Shown here piece by piece: positions 26,462 to 35,772 of a stretch of 64,000 nt of DNA (positions are counted from its first letter, which is position 1; each line of letters opens with the position of its first letter). Under the pieces are notes generated by a model. It was not told where the DNA came from. It did no database searches and worked only from the letters and a program-made list of their open reading frames with translations. Both the position numbers and the translations under genes were made by a program. The stretch is taken from NCBI GenBank assembly GCA_021325175.1, contig JAJPHS010000056.1, forward strand, positions 1-64,000, in the 5' to 3' direction. The DNA is from Terriglobia bacterium (GTDB taxonomy: Bacteria; Acidobacteriota; Terriglobia; Bryobacterales; Bryobacteraceae).

Positions 26462-27349
26462 GTGCAGCGACGGGTAGCAGTCTTCGGCAGCGGCGGTCAG
26501 TTGGGAGTGGAACTGGTTTCGTCTTTCGCCTCGCGCGGATGGGAGGTGCTCGCCTACGACCGCGGCAGCGTCGATATCACCGATCAGGGGCAAGTGGAGC
26601 GAACCATCGCGCAGGCCGATCCGCCGGTGGTGGTCAACGCGGCGGCCTACAATCAGGTGGATATCGCCGAAAAGGAGCCTCTGGCGGCGTTCCAAGTGAA
26701 CGCGCTCGCCGTGCGCAATCTGGCGATGGCGTGCCGCCAGGCCGACGCGCGCTTCGTCCATTTTTCGACCGATTACGTCTTCGATGGGCTCGCCGGGCGC
26801 GCCTACACCGAAGAGGACCCGCCGCATCCGCTGGGAGCTTACGCGGTCTCGAAGCTCGCGGGCGAAATGTACGCGCGCGCGTACCTGGATCGCCTGCTGA
26901 TTCTGCGCACCTCCGGGGTTTACGGCCCAGGCGGTCTGGCGACGGCGCGCGGCAATTTCGTCGAGCTGATGCTTCGGCTGGCGCGCACTGGTCAGCCCAT
27001 TCGGGTGGTGGAAGATCATGTCGCCTCGCCCACGTTTGCTCCCGCGCTCGCCTCGCGCACGGTGGATCTTGTCGAGCGCGGCGCGGAAGGAATCGTGCAT
27101 GCCGGCGGGGGCGCTCCGATATCCTGGTTCGACTGGGCGGTGAAAATCTTCGCCGCCGCCGGCCTTCATCCGCCGTTGAAGGCGACCAACGAACGCGAGT
27201 TTCGCACCGCGGCGCGGCGCCCGAAATATTCGGCGCTGTCAAACGCCAGGATGGAATCACTCGGCATCGCGCCGATGCCGCCGCTGGATGAGGCGATCCG
27301 AACTTATCTCGAGTTGCGCAGCCGCAGGACTGCCGACGTAGCCGGATGA
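26462..27349 (+). CDS. rfbD: dTDP-4-dehydrorhamnose reductase
   Basis: This 295-residue SDR catalyses the last step of dTDP-L-rhamnose synthesis. It has the Rossmann motif VFGSGGQLG (7-15), FSTDYVFDG (101-109) and the catalytic Tyr127-x-x-x-Lys131 (YAVSK). The frame is open far upstream, but the family N-terminus begins at this GTG, preceded by TACAAT. The other rhamnose genes (rfbA, B, C) are not nearby. The stop overlaps the ATG of the RraA-like gene by 4 nt, so it is coupled to a catabolic-looking cassette, an odd pairing. An alternative SDR role for the product is possible but less likely. Confidence 0.88.
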   Translation: MQRRVAVFGSGGQLGVELVSSFASRGWEVLAYDRGSVDITDQGQVERTIAQADPPVVVNAAAYNQVDIAEKEPLAAFQVNALAVRNLAMACRQADARFVHFSTDYVFDGLAGRAYTEEDPPHPLGAYAVSKLAGEMYARAYLDRLLILRTSGVYGPGGLATARGNFVELMLRLARTGQPIRVVEDHVASPTFAPALASRTVDLVERGAEGIVHAGGGAPISWFDWAVKIFAAAGLHPPLKATNEREFRTAARRPKYSALSNARMESLGIAPMPPLDEAIRTYLELRSRRTADVAG

Positions 27350-27954
27350 AATTCGCCTCCGCTACCTGGAGCGACGCGCTCGATCAGCTCCGCATCCGCG
27401 GCGTGATGGAAGGGCTCGTGCTGCGCAGCGGCGCGGGTTCGATTCTGGGTCCGGCGCTAACGGTGAAAGAAACGACCGGCGAATTTCCCGTCGAAGAGTT
27501 CGGGATCGCGAACGTGATCGAGGCGATCACGCCGGGCGCGATCCTGGTATTCGACGTTGGCGGCGAGGCGATTTCCACCTTCGGCGGGCTGGCCGCGATC
27601 GCCGCGCGGAACAAAGGAGCATCCGGAGTGATTATCGACGGAGCGTGCCGCGATCTCGCCGAAATTCAGAACACCGGCTTGTGGCTGGCGAGCCGGCGCC
27701 TCACCCCGCTTTCGGGAAAAGGGCGCATCAAGACCGAAGCGATCGGCGCGCCGGTCACGGCCGGCGGAATCGAAGTTAAATTGGGGGATTTTATCGCGGC
27801 CGATGAAACCGGCATCCTCCGCATCCCCGGCGACCGGCTGAGGGAAGCGGCCGAAATCGCTCACCAGTTGCAATCGCGCGATGAGATTTTCGCCAAAGCG
27901 TTGCGCGCGGGCGAATCCTTTCGCGCCGCCGCCGATCGGCTGAAACATCTATGA
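27346..27954 (+). CDS. RraA-like family protein (aldolase/decarboxylase)
   Basis: This 202-residue protein has the RraA/HMG-aldolase fold signature: GGLAAIAARNKGASGVIIDG followed by the DGACRD motif (98-103), whose Arg and Asp bind substrate and metal, and LGDFIAADETGILRIP. The family includes 4-hydroxy-4-methyl-2-oxoglutarate aldolases, oxaloacetate decarboxylases and the RNase E regulator RraA. In this context a small-acid lyase is more likely than an RNase E inhibitor. ATGA overlaps couple it both upstream (rfbD) and downstream (ThDP enzyme), which suggests a joint pathway. Confidence 0.88.
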   Translation: MKFASATWSDALDQLRIRGVMEGLVLRSGAGSILGPALTVKETTGEFPVEEFGIANVIEAITPGAILVFDVGGEAISTFGGLAAIAARNKGASGVIIDGACRDLAEIQNTGLWLASRRLTPLSGKGRIKTEAIGAPVTAGGIEVKLGDFIAADETGILRIPGDRLREAAEIAHQLQSRDEIFAKALRAGESFRAAADRLKHL

Positions 27955-29498
27955 CCAACGCGGGCCTGATCATTCGCACGCTGCAATCGGCGGGCGTGCA
28001 GCGGCTGTTCGGCATGCCCGGCGGCGGCAGCAACGCCGATCTGATCGAGGCCGCGCGCCTCGCCGGTCTTCCTTTCACGCTGGCGCACACCGAGACCGCG
28101 GCGGCGTTCATGGCCACCGCGCAGGCGGAAATCACCGGCCGGCCGGGCGCGTGTCTGGCGACGCTCGGCCCCGGAGCGGCATCGCTGATGAACGGCGTAG
28201 CCAATGCATTTCTGGAGCGCGCGCCGTTGATCGTGCTGACCGATTGTCAACCCGGCCGGATGCAGCATCAGGTTCTGCCGCAGAGTGAGATTTTCGAGCC
28301 GGTGGTGAAATGGACCGGGCGTCCCACCGCCGATGAGGCGCCGCAAGCGCTCGCATGCGCCCTGGAGGCGGCCGAAACATTTCCGCCCGGTCCCGCGCAC
28401 ATCGATCTTTCCAGCGACGTCACCAATGCGCCGGCGCGCGAGCACGCACCGCGGTCACGAAGCGCTCACGCGATGGCGCCAGCCGCGATTCCGCCGATTG
28501 TCGCCGAAGCCAGGCGTCCGCTGTTTTTGGTCGGGCTCGGGGGACGGATGAAGAATATCGCCGCGCTGTGCGAGCGTTTTTCGATCCCCGCGCTGGTCAC
28601 GTATAAAGCAAAGGGCGTGGTCCCGGATCGCTGCCCCTGGTTCGGCGGCGTCTTCACTAACGGCACGCTGGAGCGCGAGATCATCGAACGAGCCGATCTG
28701 CTGATCGCCGTCGGGCTGGATCCGGTGGAACTGATTCCCCGCCCCTGGAATTTTCGGCAACCCGTGGTTTCGCTCGCCGCCGGACCGATGCGGCAATCGC
28801 AGATCCCGCTCGCCGCCGCGCTGACCGGCGATGTTTCCGGGCTTCTCGCGTCTCTGCCGCTGGGCCCAAGCGAGTGGCGCCGCGAGGAAGTTGAGGATCT
28901 CGCCGCAAAGCAGCGGGCACGGATGCGGCCGCCGGGAAACGGTCTTGTTCCCCATCGCGTCGTCGACATCGCGGCGGAAGTATACGAAGGCGCGCGCATC
29001 ACGGTAGACGCCGGCGCGCACATGTTTCCGGTGATGGCGTTGTGGCCCGCTTCGCAACCGAACGGCGTGCTCATCTCCAACGGGCTTTCGACGATGGGAT
29101 TCGCGCTGCCCGCCGCAATCGGCGCGGCGCTGCTGGATCGGGCAAAACCGGTGATCGCGTTCACCGGCGACGGCGGTCTGCTCATCTGTCTCGCGGAGTT
29201 GCGCACCGCCGCGCGGGAAAATGTGCCGGTGCGCGTGATCGTGTTTGACGATGGCGACCTTACGCTGATCAAAGTAAAACAACAGCAGCGCGGCTACGCT
29301 CCCGATGGCGTGCGGATCGGGGAAATCGATTGGCAAAGCGTTTCGTCCGGCCTTGGCGTTCGCGCCCATTGCTGCACAACTGAAGAAGAGCTTCGCGGCG
29401 CGCTGCGCGAATCCGCCGGCCATGCCGGACCTGTGCTGATCGCGGCCAGAATTTCGACCGCAACCTACCAGGCGACCCTGCAAGCGTTACGAGGATAA
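27951..29498 (+). CDS. Thiamine diphosphate-dependent enzyme, acetolactate synthase-like
   Basis: This 515-residue protein has the three-domain architecture of the acetolactate synthase/benzoylformate decarboxylase superfamily. The catalytic Glu48 lies in AHTETA of the pyrimidine domain, and FGMPGGG near residue 20 fits. The diphosphate domain has TGDGG (about 405-409) followed by ELRTAARENVPV, with FDDGDLTLIKVKQQQR at the position of the usual Asn. It likely decarboxylates or carboligates a 2-oxo acid. It lacks a regulatory subunit neighbour, so it is not the biosynthetic acetolactate synthase. It sits between RraA-like (4-nt overlap) and MmgE/PrpD (6 nt) genes. Confidence 0.88.
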   Translation: MTNAGLIIRTLQSAGVQRLFGMPGGGSNADLIEAARLAGLPFTLAHTETAAAFMATAQAEITGRPGACLATLGPGAASLMNGVANAFLERAPLIVLTDCQPGRMQHQVLPQSEIFEPVVKWTGRPTADEAPQALACALEAAETFPPGPAHIDLSSDVTNAPAREHAPRSRSAHAMAPAAIPPIVAEARRPLFLVGLGGRMKNIAALCERFSIPALVTYKAKGVVPDRCPWFGGVFTNGTLEREIIERADLLIAVGLDPVELIPRPWNFRQPVVSLAAGPMRQSQIPLAAALTGDVSGLLASLPLGPSEWRREEVEDLAAKQRARMRPPGNGLVPHRVVDIAAEVYEGARITVDAGAHMFPVMALWPASQPNGVLISNGLSTMGFALPAAIGAALLDRAKPVIAFTGDGGLLICLAELRTAARENVPVRVIVFDDGDLTLIKVKQQQRGYAPDGVRIGEIDWQSVSSGLGVRAHCCTTEEELRGALRESAGHAGPVLIAARISTATYQATLQALRG

Positions 29499-29504
29499 AT
29501 CAGG

Positions 29505-30842
29505 ATGCCCGGCGAAACGCGCGCGCTCGCGGAATTTCTCGCAACCACCACTTCCCTGCCCGACGCTGCGCTGGAACACACGCGCCGGGCGGTTCTCGAT
29601 TGGCTGGGCTCCGCGCTCGCCGGATCGATCGAGCCGCCCGCGCGCATGGCCCAGCGCGTTGCGGCGAGTTTCGGCGCTTCCGATGAAGCGACCATTTTTT
29701 CGGCGCCCCGATCCAGCGCGCCCGCGGCAGCTTTCGCCAACGGAGTCGCCTCGCATATCCTTGAATACGATGACGTGCATAAAGGCTCGACGTTGCACGC
29801 GGCCGCGCCGGTGATTCCCGCGGCGCTGGCCATCGCCGAACGGGAGCACGCCAACGGAGGCGCGTTTCTGCTCGCGGTCGCCCTTGGCTACGAGGCCGCG
29901 CTGCGCGTCGGAGAGGCCGTAAATCCGAGCCATTATCGCTTCTGGCATCCGACCGGGACCGCCGCCACTTTCGGGGCCGCGGCCGCCGCGGGATCGCTCC
30001 TCGGCCTCAACGCGGATCAAATGCAAAACGCCCTCGGCAGCGCCGGAACACAGGCCGCCGGGCTGTGGGAGTTCAACGCCGAAGGAGCGATGAGCAAGCA
30101 TCTGCATCCCGGCAAGGCGGCGTTGAACGGGCTGATCGCCGCCGATCTGGCGCGCGCGGGATTTACCGGCGCCTCGCGGGTGCTCGAAGGCGATCGCGGA
30201 TTTTTTCGCGCAATGAGCCAGGCGCACGACGCGTCGCGGATCACAGATGGGCTGGGCCGGCAGTGGAAAATCGCGGAAAATTGCTACAAGCTCCATTCCT
30301 GCTGCGGCCACACGCACACCGCGATCGATGTCGCGCTCGATCTCCGGCCATCGGCCGGAATCGCCGGGATCGAAATTGAAACTTACGGTCCCGGATTTGA
30401 AATCGTGAAGCAGATGAATCCCCGGACACCGTATCAGGCCAAATTCAGCATCGCCTATTGCGTCGCGGCCGCTCTGGCGGAAGGGCGCGCCGGCTTGGAG
30501 CAATTTTCCGACGATCGCTTTGGACCGGAAGGCGTACGCGACCCGAAAATCGCCGCGCTGCTCCGGCGCACGCAGGTTCGAGTCGCGCCCGACCTTACCG
30601 CGAAATATCCGGCGGCGTGGCCCTCGCGCGTCGCGATCAAACTGGCCGATGGGACGATCTTGCGAGGCGCCTCCGATTATCCGCGTGGGAATCCGGAGAA
30701 TCCGGTCTCGACAAAGACACTCGAGGACAAATTCATGTCGCTCGTCGCCCCGCGCTTCGGTGAACAACTCGCCAATCGCGCCCGAACGGCCTGGTTCGAA
30801 ATTGAATCCGCGAGAGACATGTCTCAGGTTTTTTCGCAGTAG
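29505..30842 (+). CDS. MmgE/PrpD family protein
   Basis: This 445-residue protein matches the MmgE/PrpD family, which includes 2-methylcitrate dehydratase and cis-aconitate decarboxylase. Visible features are an N-terminal helical domain (LDWLGSALAGSIEPPARM), the segment NGVASHILEYDDVHKGSTLHAAAPVIPAAL, WHPTGTAATFGAAAAAG, and SKHLHPGKAALNG. These match the family's active-site His/Asp/Lys regions. It lies 6 nt behind the ThDP enzyme, with no prpB or prpC nearby, so a methylcitrate cycle role is not supported. It probably acts on a small hydroxy or unsaturated acid handled by the same cassette. Confidence 0.88.
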   Translation: MPGETRALAEFLATTTSLPDAALEHTRRAVLDWLGSALAGSIEPPARMAQRVAASFGASDEATIFSAPRSSAPAAAFANGVASHILEYDDVHKGSTLHAAAPVIPAALAIAEREHANGGAFLLAVALGYEAALRVGEAVNPSHYRFWHPTGTAATFGAAAAAGSLLGLNADQMQNALGSAGTQAAGLWEFNAEGAMSKHLHPGKAALNGLIAADLARAGFTGASRVLEGDRGFFRAMSQAHDASRITDGLGRQWKIAENCYKLHSCCGHTHTAIDVALDLRPSAGIAGIEIETYGPGFEIVKQMNPRTPYQAKFSIAYCVAAALAEGRAGLEQFSDDRFGPEGVRDPKIAALLRRTQVRVAPDLTAKYPAAWPSRVAIKLADGTILRGASDYPRGNPENPVSTKTLEDKFMSLVAPRFGEQLANRARTAWFEIESARDMSQVFSQ

Positions 30843-30896
30843 GGTCCATAGACGGGACAAGTACACCTGGAAGCGCTGTGATCCTGCCCGCTGTAA

Positions 30897-30902
30897 TAAA
30901 AT
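30897..30902 (+). promoter_or_regulatory. TAAAAT -10-like element, 6 nt before small secreted protein
   Basis: TAAAAT ends 6 nt before the ATG at 30909, with no Shine-Dalgarno. It follows the leaderless pattern seen elsewhere in the window. Confidence 0.45.
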
Positions 30903-30908
30903 TGAGCC

Positions 30909-31289
30909 ATGACGCGGCGGATTCTATTCTTCACCTTCGCGGCGATTTTGCTTATTCCCGGCGCACAGGGCAAGGAGCAGCAGGATTTGCGCGAGCGGGT
31001 TCGCGACGGCGTTGAGCGGACCGATAAGGACATCCAGAACGCCATTCCTCGCGAGAAACTCAACCCGGCGCAGCGCGAGCGCCTTGCGGCTGCGCTCAAA
31101 GATCTGCGCGAGGTGCGGGAAGCCGTCAACGGAACCGATTGGCAAGGAAAACGCGACGTGCTGGAGCGAGCCGTCGAAAATATCGATTACCTGAATAAAA
31201 ACGCGCCGATCGATGAAGGAGACAAGCAAACGCTCGGCATCGACTTGTTTACTTTGCGTTCGATTCTCGATTCCTGGAAAAAACCGTAG
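30909..31289 (+). CDS. Small secreted helical protein, unknown function
   Basis: This 126-residue protein has a clear signal peptide (MTRRILFFTFAAILLIPGAQG). The mature part is charged and almost wholly helical, with heptad-like stretches (LRERVRDGVERTDKDI and LRSILDSWKK). No Cys and no known motif are present. It ends 3 nt from the convergent P1 peptidase gene. It is probably periplasmic; I do not recognise the family. Confidence 0.75.
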   Translation: MTRRILFFTFAAILLIPGAQGKEQQDLRERVRDGVERTDKDIQNAIPREKLNPAQRERLAAALKDLREVREAVNGTDWQGKRDVLERAVENIDYLNKNAPIDEGDKQTLGIDLFTLRSILDSWKKP

Positions 31290-31292
31290 CGA

Positions 31293-32252
31293 CTATTTCT
31301 TCAAGCCCGGCAAGCCGCCGAGCGTGGGCGCCAGCCGCACCGCCCGCAAAATCGATTCCGCTACAGCCTCCGCCGCTGCGACCCCCAGCGCATCGATCGG
31401 CATCTTCCGCTCGCCCATCGACAGCGCGATGACCAGATCGCCATCAGACATGGTATTGACGGGATCGATCGTGCGCGCCATTCCCAAGCTCGCCAGTTGC
31501 GCGAGCTTGGTCGCTTCTACTTTATTGAGCGAAGCATTGGTCGCGACCACAACCAGCGAAGTATTTTGCGGCGCGGGACGGAGGCGCGCGCCGGATTTCA
31601 TCAGCGCCGCCGCGTCGGCGAACTCCATGCTGTCCGGCGATTTCCTTGCGCCCGCCACGATTTTTCCGGTTTTGGGATCGCGCACATCTCCCAAAGCGTT
31701 CACCGCCGCGAGCGCCGAAACCTTGATGCCGTCGTTCAGCTCCACCGTGAACGAGCCGATCCCGGATTTCATCGCGTTCTTCATCCCAAGGATTTTTCCC
31801 ACGGTGGCGCCGGCGCCCGCGCCGACGGCGCCCTCCGGAACCGGCCCGGCGGTGGCCGCCGCGCACGCCGATTCGCCCATCTCCCGCGTCGGCCGCGCGC
31901 TTAATTTGCCCATCCCTAAATCAAACAAAATCGCGGCCGGAACAATCGGGATACGCGCATTTCCGAACTTAAATCCGATTCCTTTATGCTCCAGAAATCG
32001 CCGCACGCCGCTTGCCGCTTCCAGGCCGAAGGCGCTGCGCCCGGCGAGCGACACGGCGTGAATGCGATCGGTAACGTGAAGCGGATTCAGCACATCCCAT
32101 TCTTCGGTGCCGGTGGCCGATCCGCGAATATCGCCGCCCGCAACCGCGCCCGCCTCGCATAGTACGACCGTGCAGCCCGTCAATCCGTCATAATCGGTAA
32201 CGTGACCTACCAGGATTCCCTCAATATCGGTCAGGCCTTTCACAGTAATCAC
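31293..32252 (-). CDS. P1 family peptidase (S58, DmpA-like aminopeptidase)
   Basis: This 319-residue protein belongs to the DmpA/P1 family of self-processing N-terminal nucleophile hydrolases. It begins VKGLTDIEGILVGHVTD, with GCTVVLCEAGAVAGGDIRG following. Auto-cleavage in this family occurs before a Ser/Thr; here the matching segment is QNTSLVVVATNA, making Thr230 or Ser231 the likely nucleophile. The products would be alpha and beta chains hydrolysing D- or beta-aminopeptides. No signal peptide is seen. The start is GTG at 32252. It is divergent from mlaE with 32 nt between the two starts, so promoters must overlap. Confidence 0.88.
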   Translation of the reverse strand: MITVKGLTDIEGILVGHVTDYDGLTGCTVVLCEAGAVAGGDIRGSATGTEEWDVLNPLHVTDRIHAVSLAGRSAFGLEAASGVRRFLEHKGIGFKFGNARIPIVPAAILFDLGMGKLSARPTREMGESACAAATAGPVPEGAVGAGAGATVGKILGMKNAMKSGIGSFTVELNDGIKVSALAAVNALGDVRDPKTGKIVAGARKSPDSMEFADAAALMKSGARLRPAPQNTSLVVVATNASLNKVEATKLAQLASLGMARTIDPVNTMSDGDLVIALSMGERKMPIDALGVAAAEAVAESILRAVRLAPTLGGLPGLKK

Positions 32253-32284
32253 ATGTTAGCATCGTCATCAACGGGGGACCTCGA

Positions 32285-33039
<755 letters not shown>

Positions 33040-33043
<4 letters not shown>

Positions 33044-33855
33044 GCGAACCGGAGATTCTGCGCTTTGACAACGTGAGTTTAAAGTTCGAGGACACGCCGG
33101 CGCTCGATCAGGTTTCGTTTCGCATCACTCCGGGCGAAACCGTCATCATTTATGGCGTAGCCGGCAGCGGCAAAACCACACTGCTCAAAACCGCGCTGGG
33201 ACTGCTGAAGCCGGATTCCGGCCGCATTTACGCCTTCGGCGAGGATGTGACCGACTTCACCGAGCCCGAATGGTTCCAGATGCGGGCGCGCATGGGAATT
33301 CTGTTTCAGGAAGGCGGGCTGTTCGATTCCATGACCATCGCCGAAAACGTTGCATATCCCCTGCTCAATTCGGTTGCCGCACGCGCCTCCCGCAACCACC
33401 ATGGCGAAGTGGAGGAAAAAGTGCGCCAGGCTCTTCGCTTTGTGGATTTGGAGCAGACGCTCGATAAATTTCCGAGCGAGCTTTCCGGCGGCATGCGGCG
33501 CCGCGTAGGAATCGCGCGCGCCATCGTCACCGAGCCGCGCCTGGTGCTTTACGACTCGCCCACCGCCGGGCTGGATCCCATTACCGCCTACACCATCATC
33601 AGCCTGATTTTGAAAGAGCGGGATACGTTGAATGCCTCCGCGCTCCTGGTGACGCATCGTTTTCAGGATGGGCACCTTATGGCAAAATTTCGCTACAATC
33701 CGAGCAGTGGGCAGATTGAGGCGGCCTCGCAAAACGGGGGCAATGCGGCGCGAACCAGGTTTTTCGTCATGAATGGAGGGCGCCTTGTCTTCGAGGGTAG
33801 TCTGGCTGATCTGGCGGCCGCCAAAGATCCCTACGTGAAAAAATTCGCGAAATGA
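33040..33855 (+). CDS. mlaF: MlaF-type ABC transporter ATPase
   Basis: This 271-residue ATPase starts MSEPEILRFDNVSLKF. Walker A is GVAGSGKTT (about residues 41-49), the Q-loop is in ILFQEGGLF, the signature is LSGGMRRR and the H-loop His is in LLVTHRFQDG. Walker B reads LVLYDSPTAGLDP, so the usual catalytic Glu after the Asp is Ser. An insert of about 20 residues (FRYNPSSGQIEAASQNGG) separates the H-loop from the final strand. The start overlaps mlaE by 4 nt, and mlaD begins 11 nt after the stop. It powers lipid transport by MlaE/MlaD. Confidence 0.9.
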
Positions 33856-33866
33856 AGCGTTAACGG

Positions 33867-34961
33867 ATGCCGCAACGAACCAGAGTCAAATGGGCGGAGT
33901 TGCGCGTGGGCCTGATGGCCATCGCCGCCCTGACCTTGCTCGGATATCTAATTTTTCTGCTCACCGGGTCGGGTGGCTTCTGGGAGAGCACGTCAAAAGT
34001 CTATACGTATCTCGGCGATTCGGGCGATCTTGCGGCGGGCGCTCCGGTGCGGCTGAACGGCATCGTCGTAGGCAAGGTCAGCAATGTCGCGCTCTCCGGA
34101 TCCGATAATCCCCAGCGGGTGATAAAAGTTGAGCTGGACATCAACACGAAATTTCTCAAGGATATTCCCGTCGACTCGCAGGCGCAGATCGCGCAGGGGA
34201 ATCTGCTCGGCACCAAGTACATCAATATCACGAAGGGCCGCAGCCCGCAAACCATCAAGCCCGGCGCGGAGGTTCCGAGCACCAACGTCGCCGAGTTTGA
34301 AGACGTCGTGCGGCAGAGCTATTCCGCGGTCGCCGCGCTGCAAGGCATTCTCACCAGAGTGGATCAATTGCTCAACGAAGTGCAGTCCGGACAGGGGACC
34401 ATCGGCAAGTTCCTGGTGGATCCGACGCTCTACGACAAAGCCGTCGGCGTGGTGAACGAAGGACAGAAGCTGATCGGCGCGCTCAATTCCAACAAGGGCA
34501 CGATTCCGAAACTGATCAACGATGACACGCTCTACAATGATTTGCGCGGCACTCTGGCGCGCGTGACTACGCTGATGGATGGAATCGAGCAGGGACAGGG
34601 CACGGTCGGCAAGCTGATCAAAGACCCGGCCATGTATGACGACGCCCGCGCCACCATCGGCGATCTGCGAAAAGCGATCGCGGGAATTCAGCGGACCATC
34701 GACACCATCAATTCGGGAAAGGGAACGATCGGCGCGCTGGTGAACAACGGCGATCTGCATGATCAACTGAGCTCGTCGCTGCAACGGATGAATACGCTGC
34801 TTGATAAAATCAACAGCGGCCAGGGAACCATCGGGCTGCTGATGAACGATCCTTCGCTTTATCAGTCGCTCAACGGCGCCACCAGCGAGTTGCATGGGCT
34901 GCTTGAGGATTTCCGCGCGAACCCAAAGAAATTTTTGCATATTAAATTGGGATTGTTCTAG
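33867..34961 (+). CDS. mlaD: MlaD/MCE domain protein with C-terminal 34-residue repeats
   Basis: This 364-residue protein has one N-terminal membrane helix (about 15-34), then an MCE beta-barrel domain (about 42-125) containing DLAAGAPVRLNGIVVGKV. The rest is unusual: five copies of a G-[QK]-G-T-[IV]-G-like motif begin at residues 175, 209, 243, 284 and 318, each followed by K/L-L-I-x-D-P-x-L-Y-x and a helical stretch. Spacing is 34, 34, 41 and 34 residues. The protein should form the periplasmic ring or tube of the transporter. It ends in a short basic tail (FLHIKLGLF). Confidence 0.92.
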   Translation: MPQRTRVKWAELRVGLMAIAALTLLGYLIFLLTGSGGFWESTSKVYTYLGDSGDLAAGAPVRLNGIVVGKVSNVALSGSDNPQRVIKVELDINTKFLKDIPVDSQAQIAQGNLLGTKYINITKGRSPQTIKPGAEVPSTNVAEFEDVVRQSYSAVAALQGILTRVDQLLNEVQSGQGTIGKFLVDPTLYDKAVGVVNEGQKLIGALNSNKGTIPKLINDDTLYNDLRGTLARVTTLMDGIEQGQGTVGKLIKDPAMYDDARATIGDLRKAIAGIQRTIDTINSGKGTIGALVNNGDLHDQLSSSLQRMNTLLDKINSGQGTIGLLMNDPSLYQSLNGATSELHGLLEDFRANPKKFLHIKLGLF

Positions 34962-34992
34962 TGTTCCGGCGCGGAGCTTCGGCTGTATTTTC

Positions 34993-35772
34993 ATGCGTAA
35001 ACTCGTTGTAAATGCCGATGATTTCGGCTTTACGCGCGACGTGAACGAAGGTATCGTCGAGGCGCATCGCAACGGCATTCTGACCGCGGCGACGATCATG
35101 GCCACCGGCGATGCGTTCGACGACGCGGTGCGGCTGGCGAAGGAAAATCCCACGCTCGATATCGGCTGCCATCTGGTGCTGGTTGGATCGCCGGGATTGC
35201 CGGATTCGATCGCCAGGCTGGTGCTGTCGCTGGGCCGAATCGGCATTTACCAGGAATTGTCCGCGCAGGTCCGCAAGATCATTGGCGCGGGCCTGCATCC
35301 GACACATCTGGACACGCACAAGCACACGCATCTGCTTCCGCCGGTGCTCGATGCGGTGGCGCGCATCTCGCAGGAATATTCGATCCCTTGGGTTCGCCGG
35401 CCTTTCGATTTTCCGCTGCACGCGAGCGGGGTCGGATGGAAGCGGCGCGCCGTCAATCGGGCGCTCGGCGGAGCTCGCGCGCGATTCGCCCGAGTTCTGG
35501 CGCGGCGCGGCTGCCGCTCCACCGATCACTTCGCGGGATTTCAAATTACGGGCAAATATAATGCAGCGGAGCTGGCGGCCCTGATCCGCGCGCTGCCGGA
35601 AGGCGTGACGGAGTTTATGTGCCACCCCGGTTTTTGCACCGATGAATTGCGCGCGGCCCGAACCCGGCTCAAGGAAAGCCGCGAGCGGGAGCTGCGCGCG
35701 CTGACCTCGCCCGCGGTTCGCGCCGCGGTCGATGAGGCGGGCGTGAAGCTGGCCAGCTATCGCGAGCTTTGA
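34993..35772 (+). CDS. YdjC/ChbG-HpnK family deacetylase
   Basis: This 259-residue protein starts MRKLVVNADDFGFTRDVNEG, the family signature, with the metal/catalytic Asp-Asp at residues 9-10. A His-rich motif THLDTHKHTH (about 106-115) supplies metal ligands, and MCHPGF near residue 220 matches the C-terminal motif. The family removes acetyl groups from N-acetylated sugars (ChbG on chitobiose) or hopanoid-linked sugars (HpnK). Which of these applies cannot be decided here. The frame is open back into mlaD, but the family N-terminus is at 34993. Its 3' end overlaps the convergent tetR gene by 16 nt. Confidence 0.88.
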   Translation: MRKLVVNADDFGFTRDVNEGIVEAHRNGILTAATIMATGDAFDDAVRLAKENPTLDIGCHLVLVGSPGLPDSIARLVLSLGRIGIYQELSAQVRKIIGAGLHPTHLDTHKHTHLLPPVLDAVARISQEYSIPWVRRPFDFPLHASGVGWKRRAVNRALGGARARFARVLARRGCRSTDHFAGFQITGKYNAAELAALIRALPEGVTEFMCHPGFCTDELRAARTRLKESRERELRALTSPAVRAAVDEAGVKLASYREL

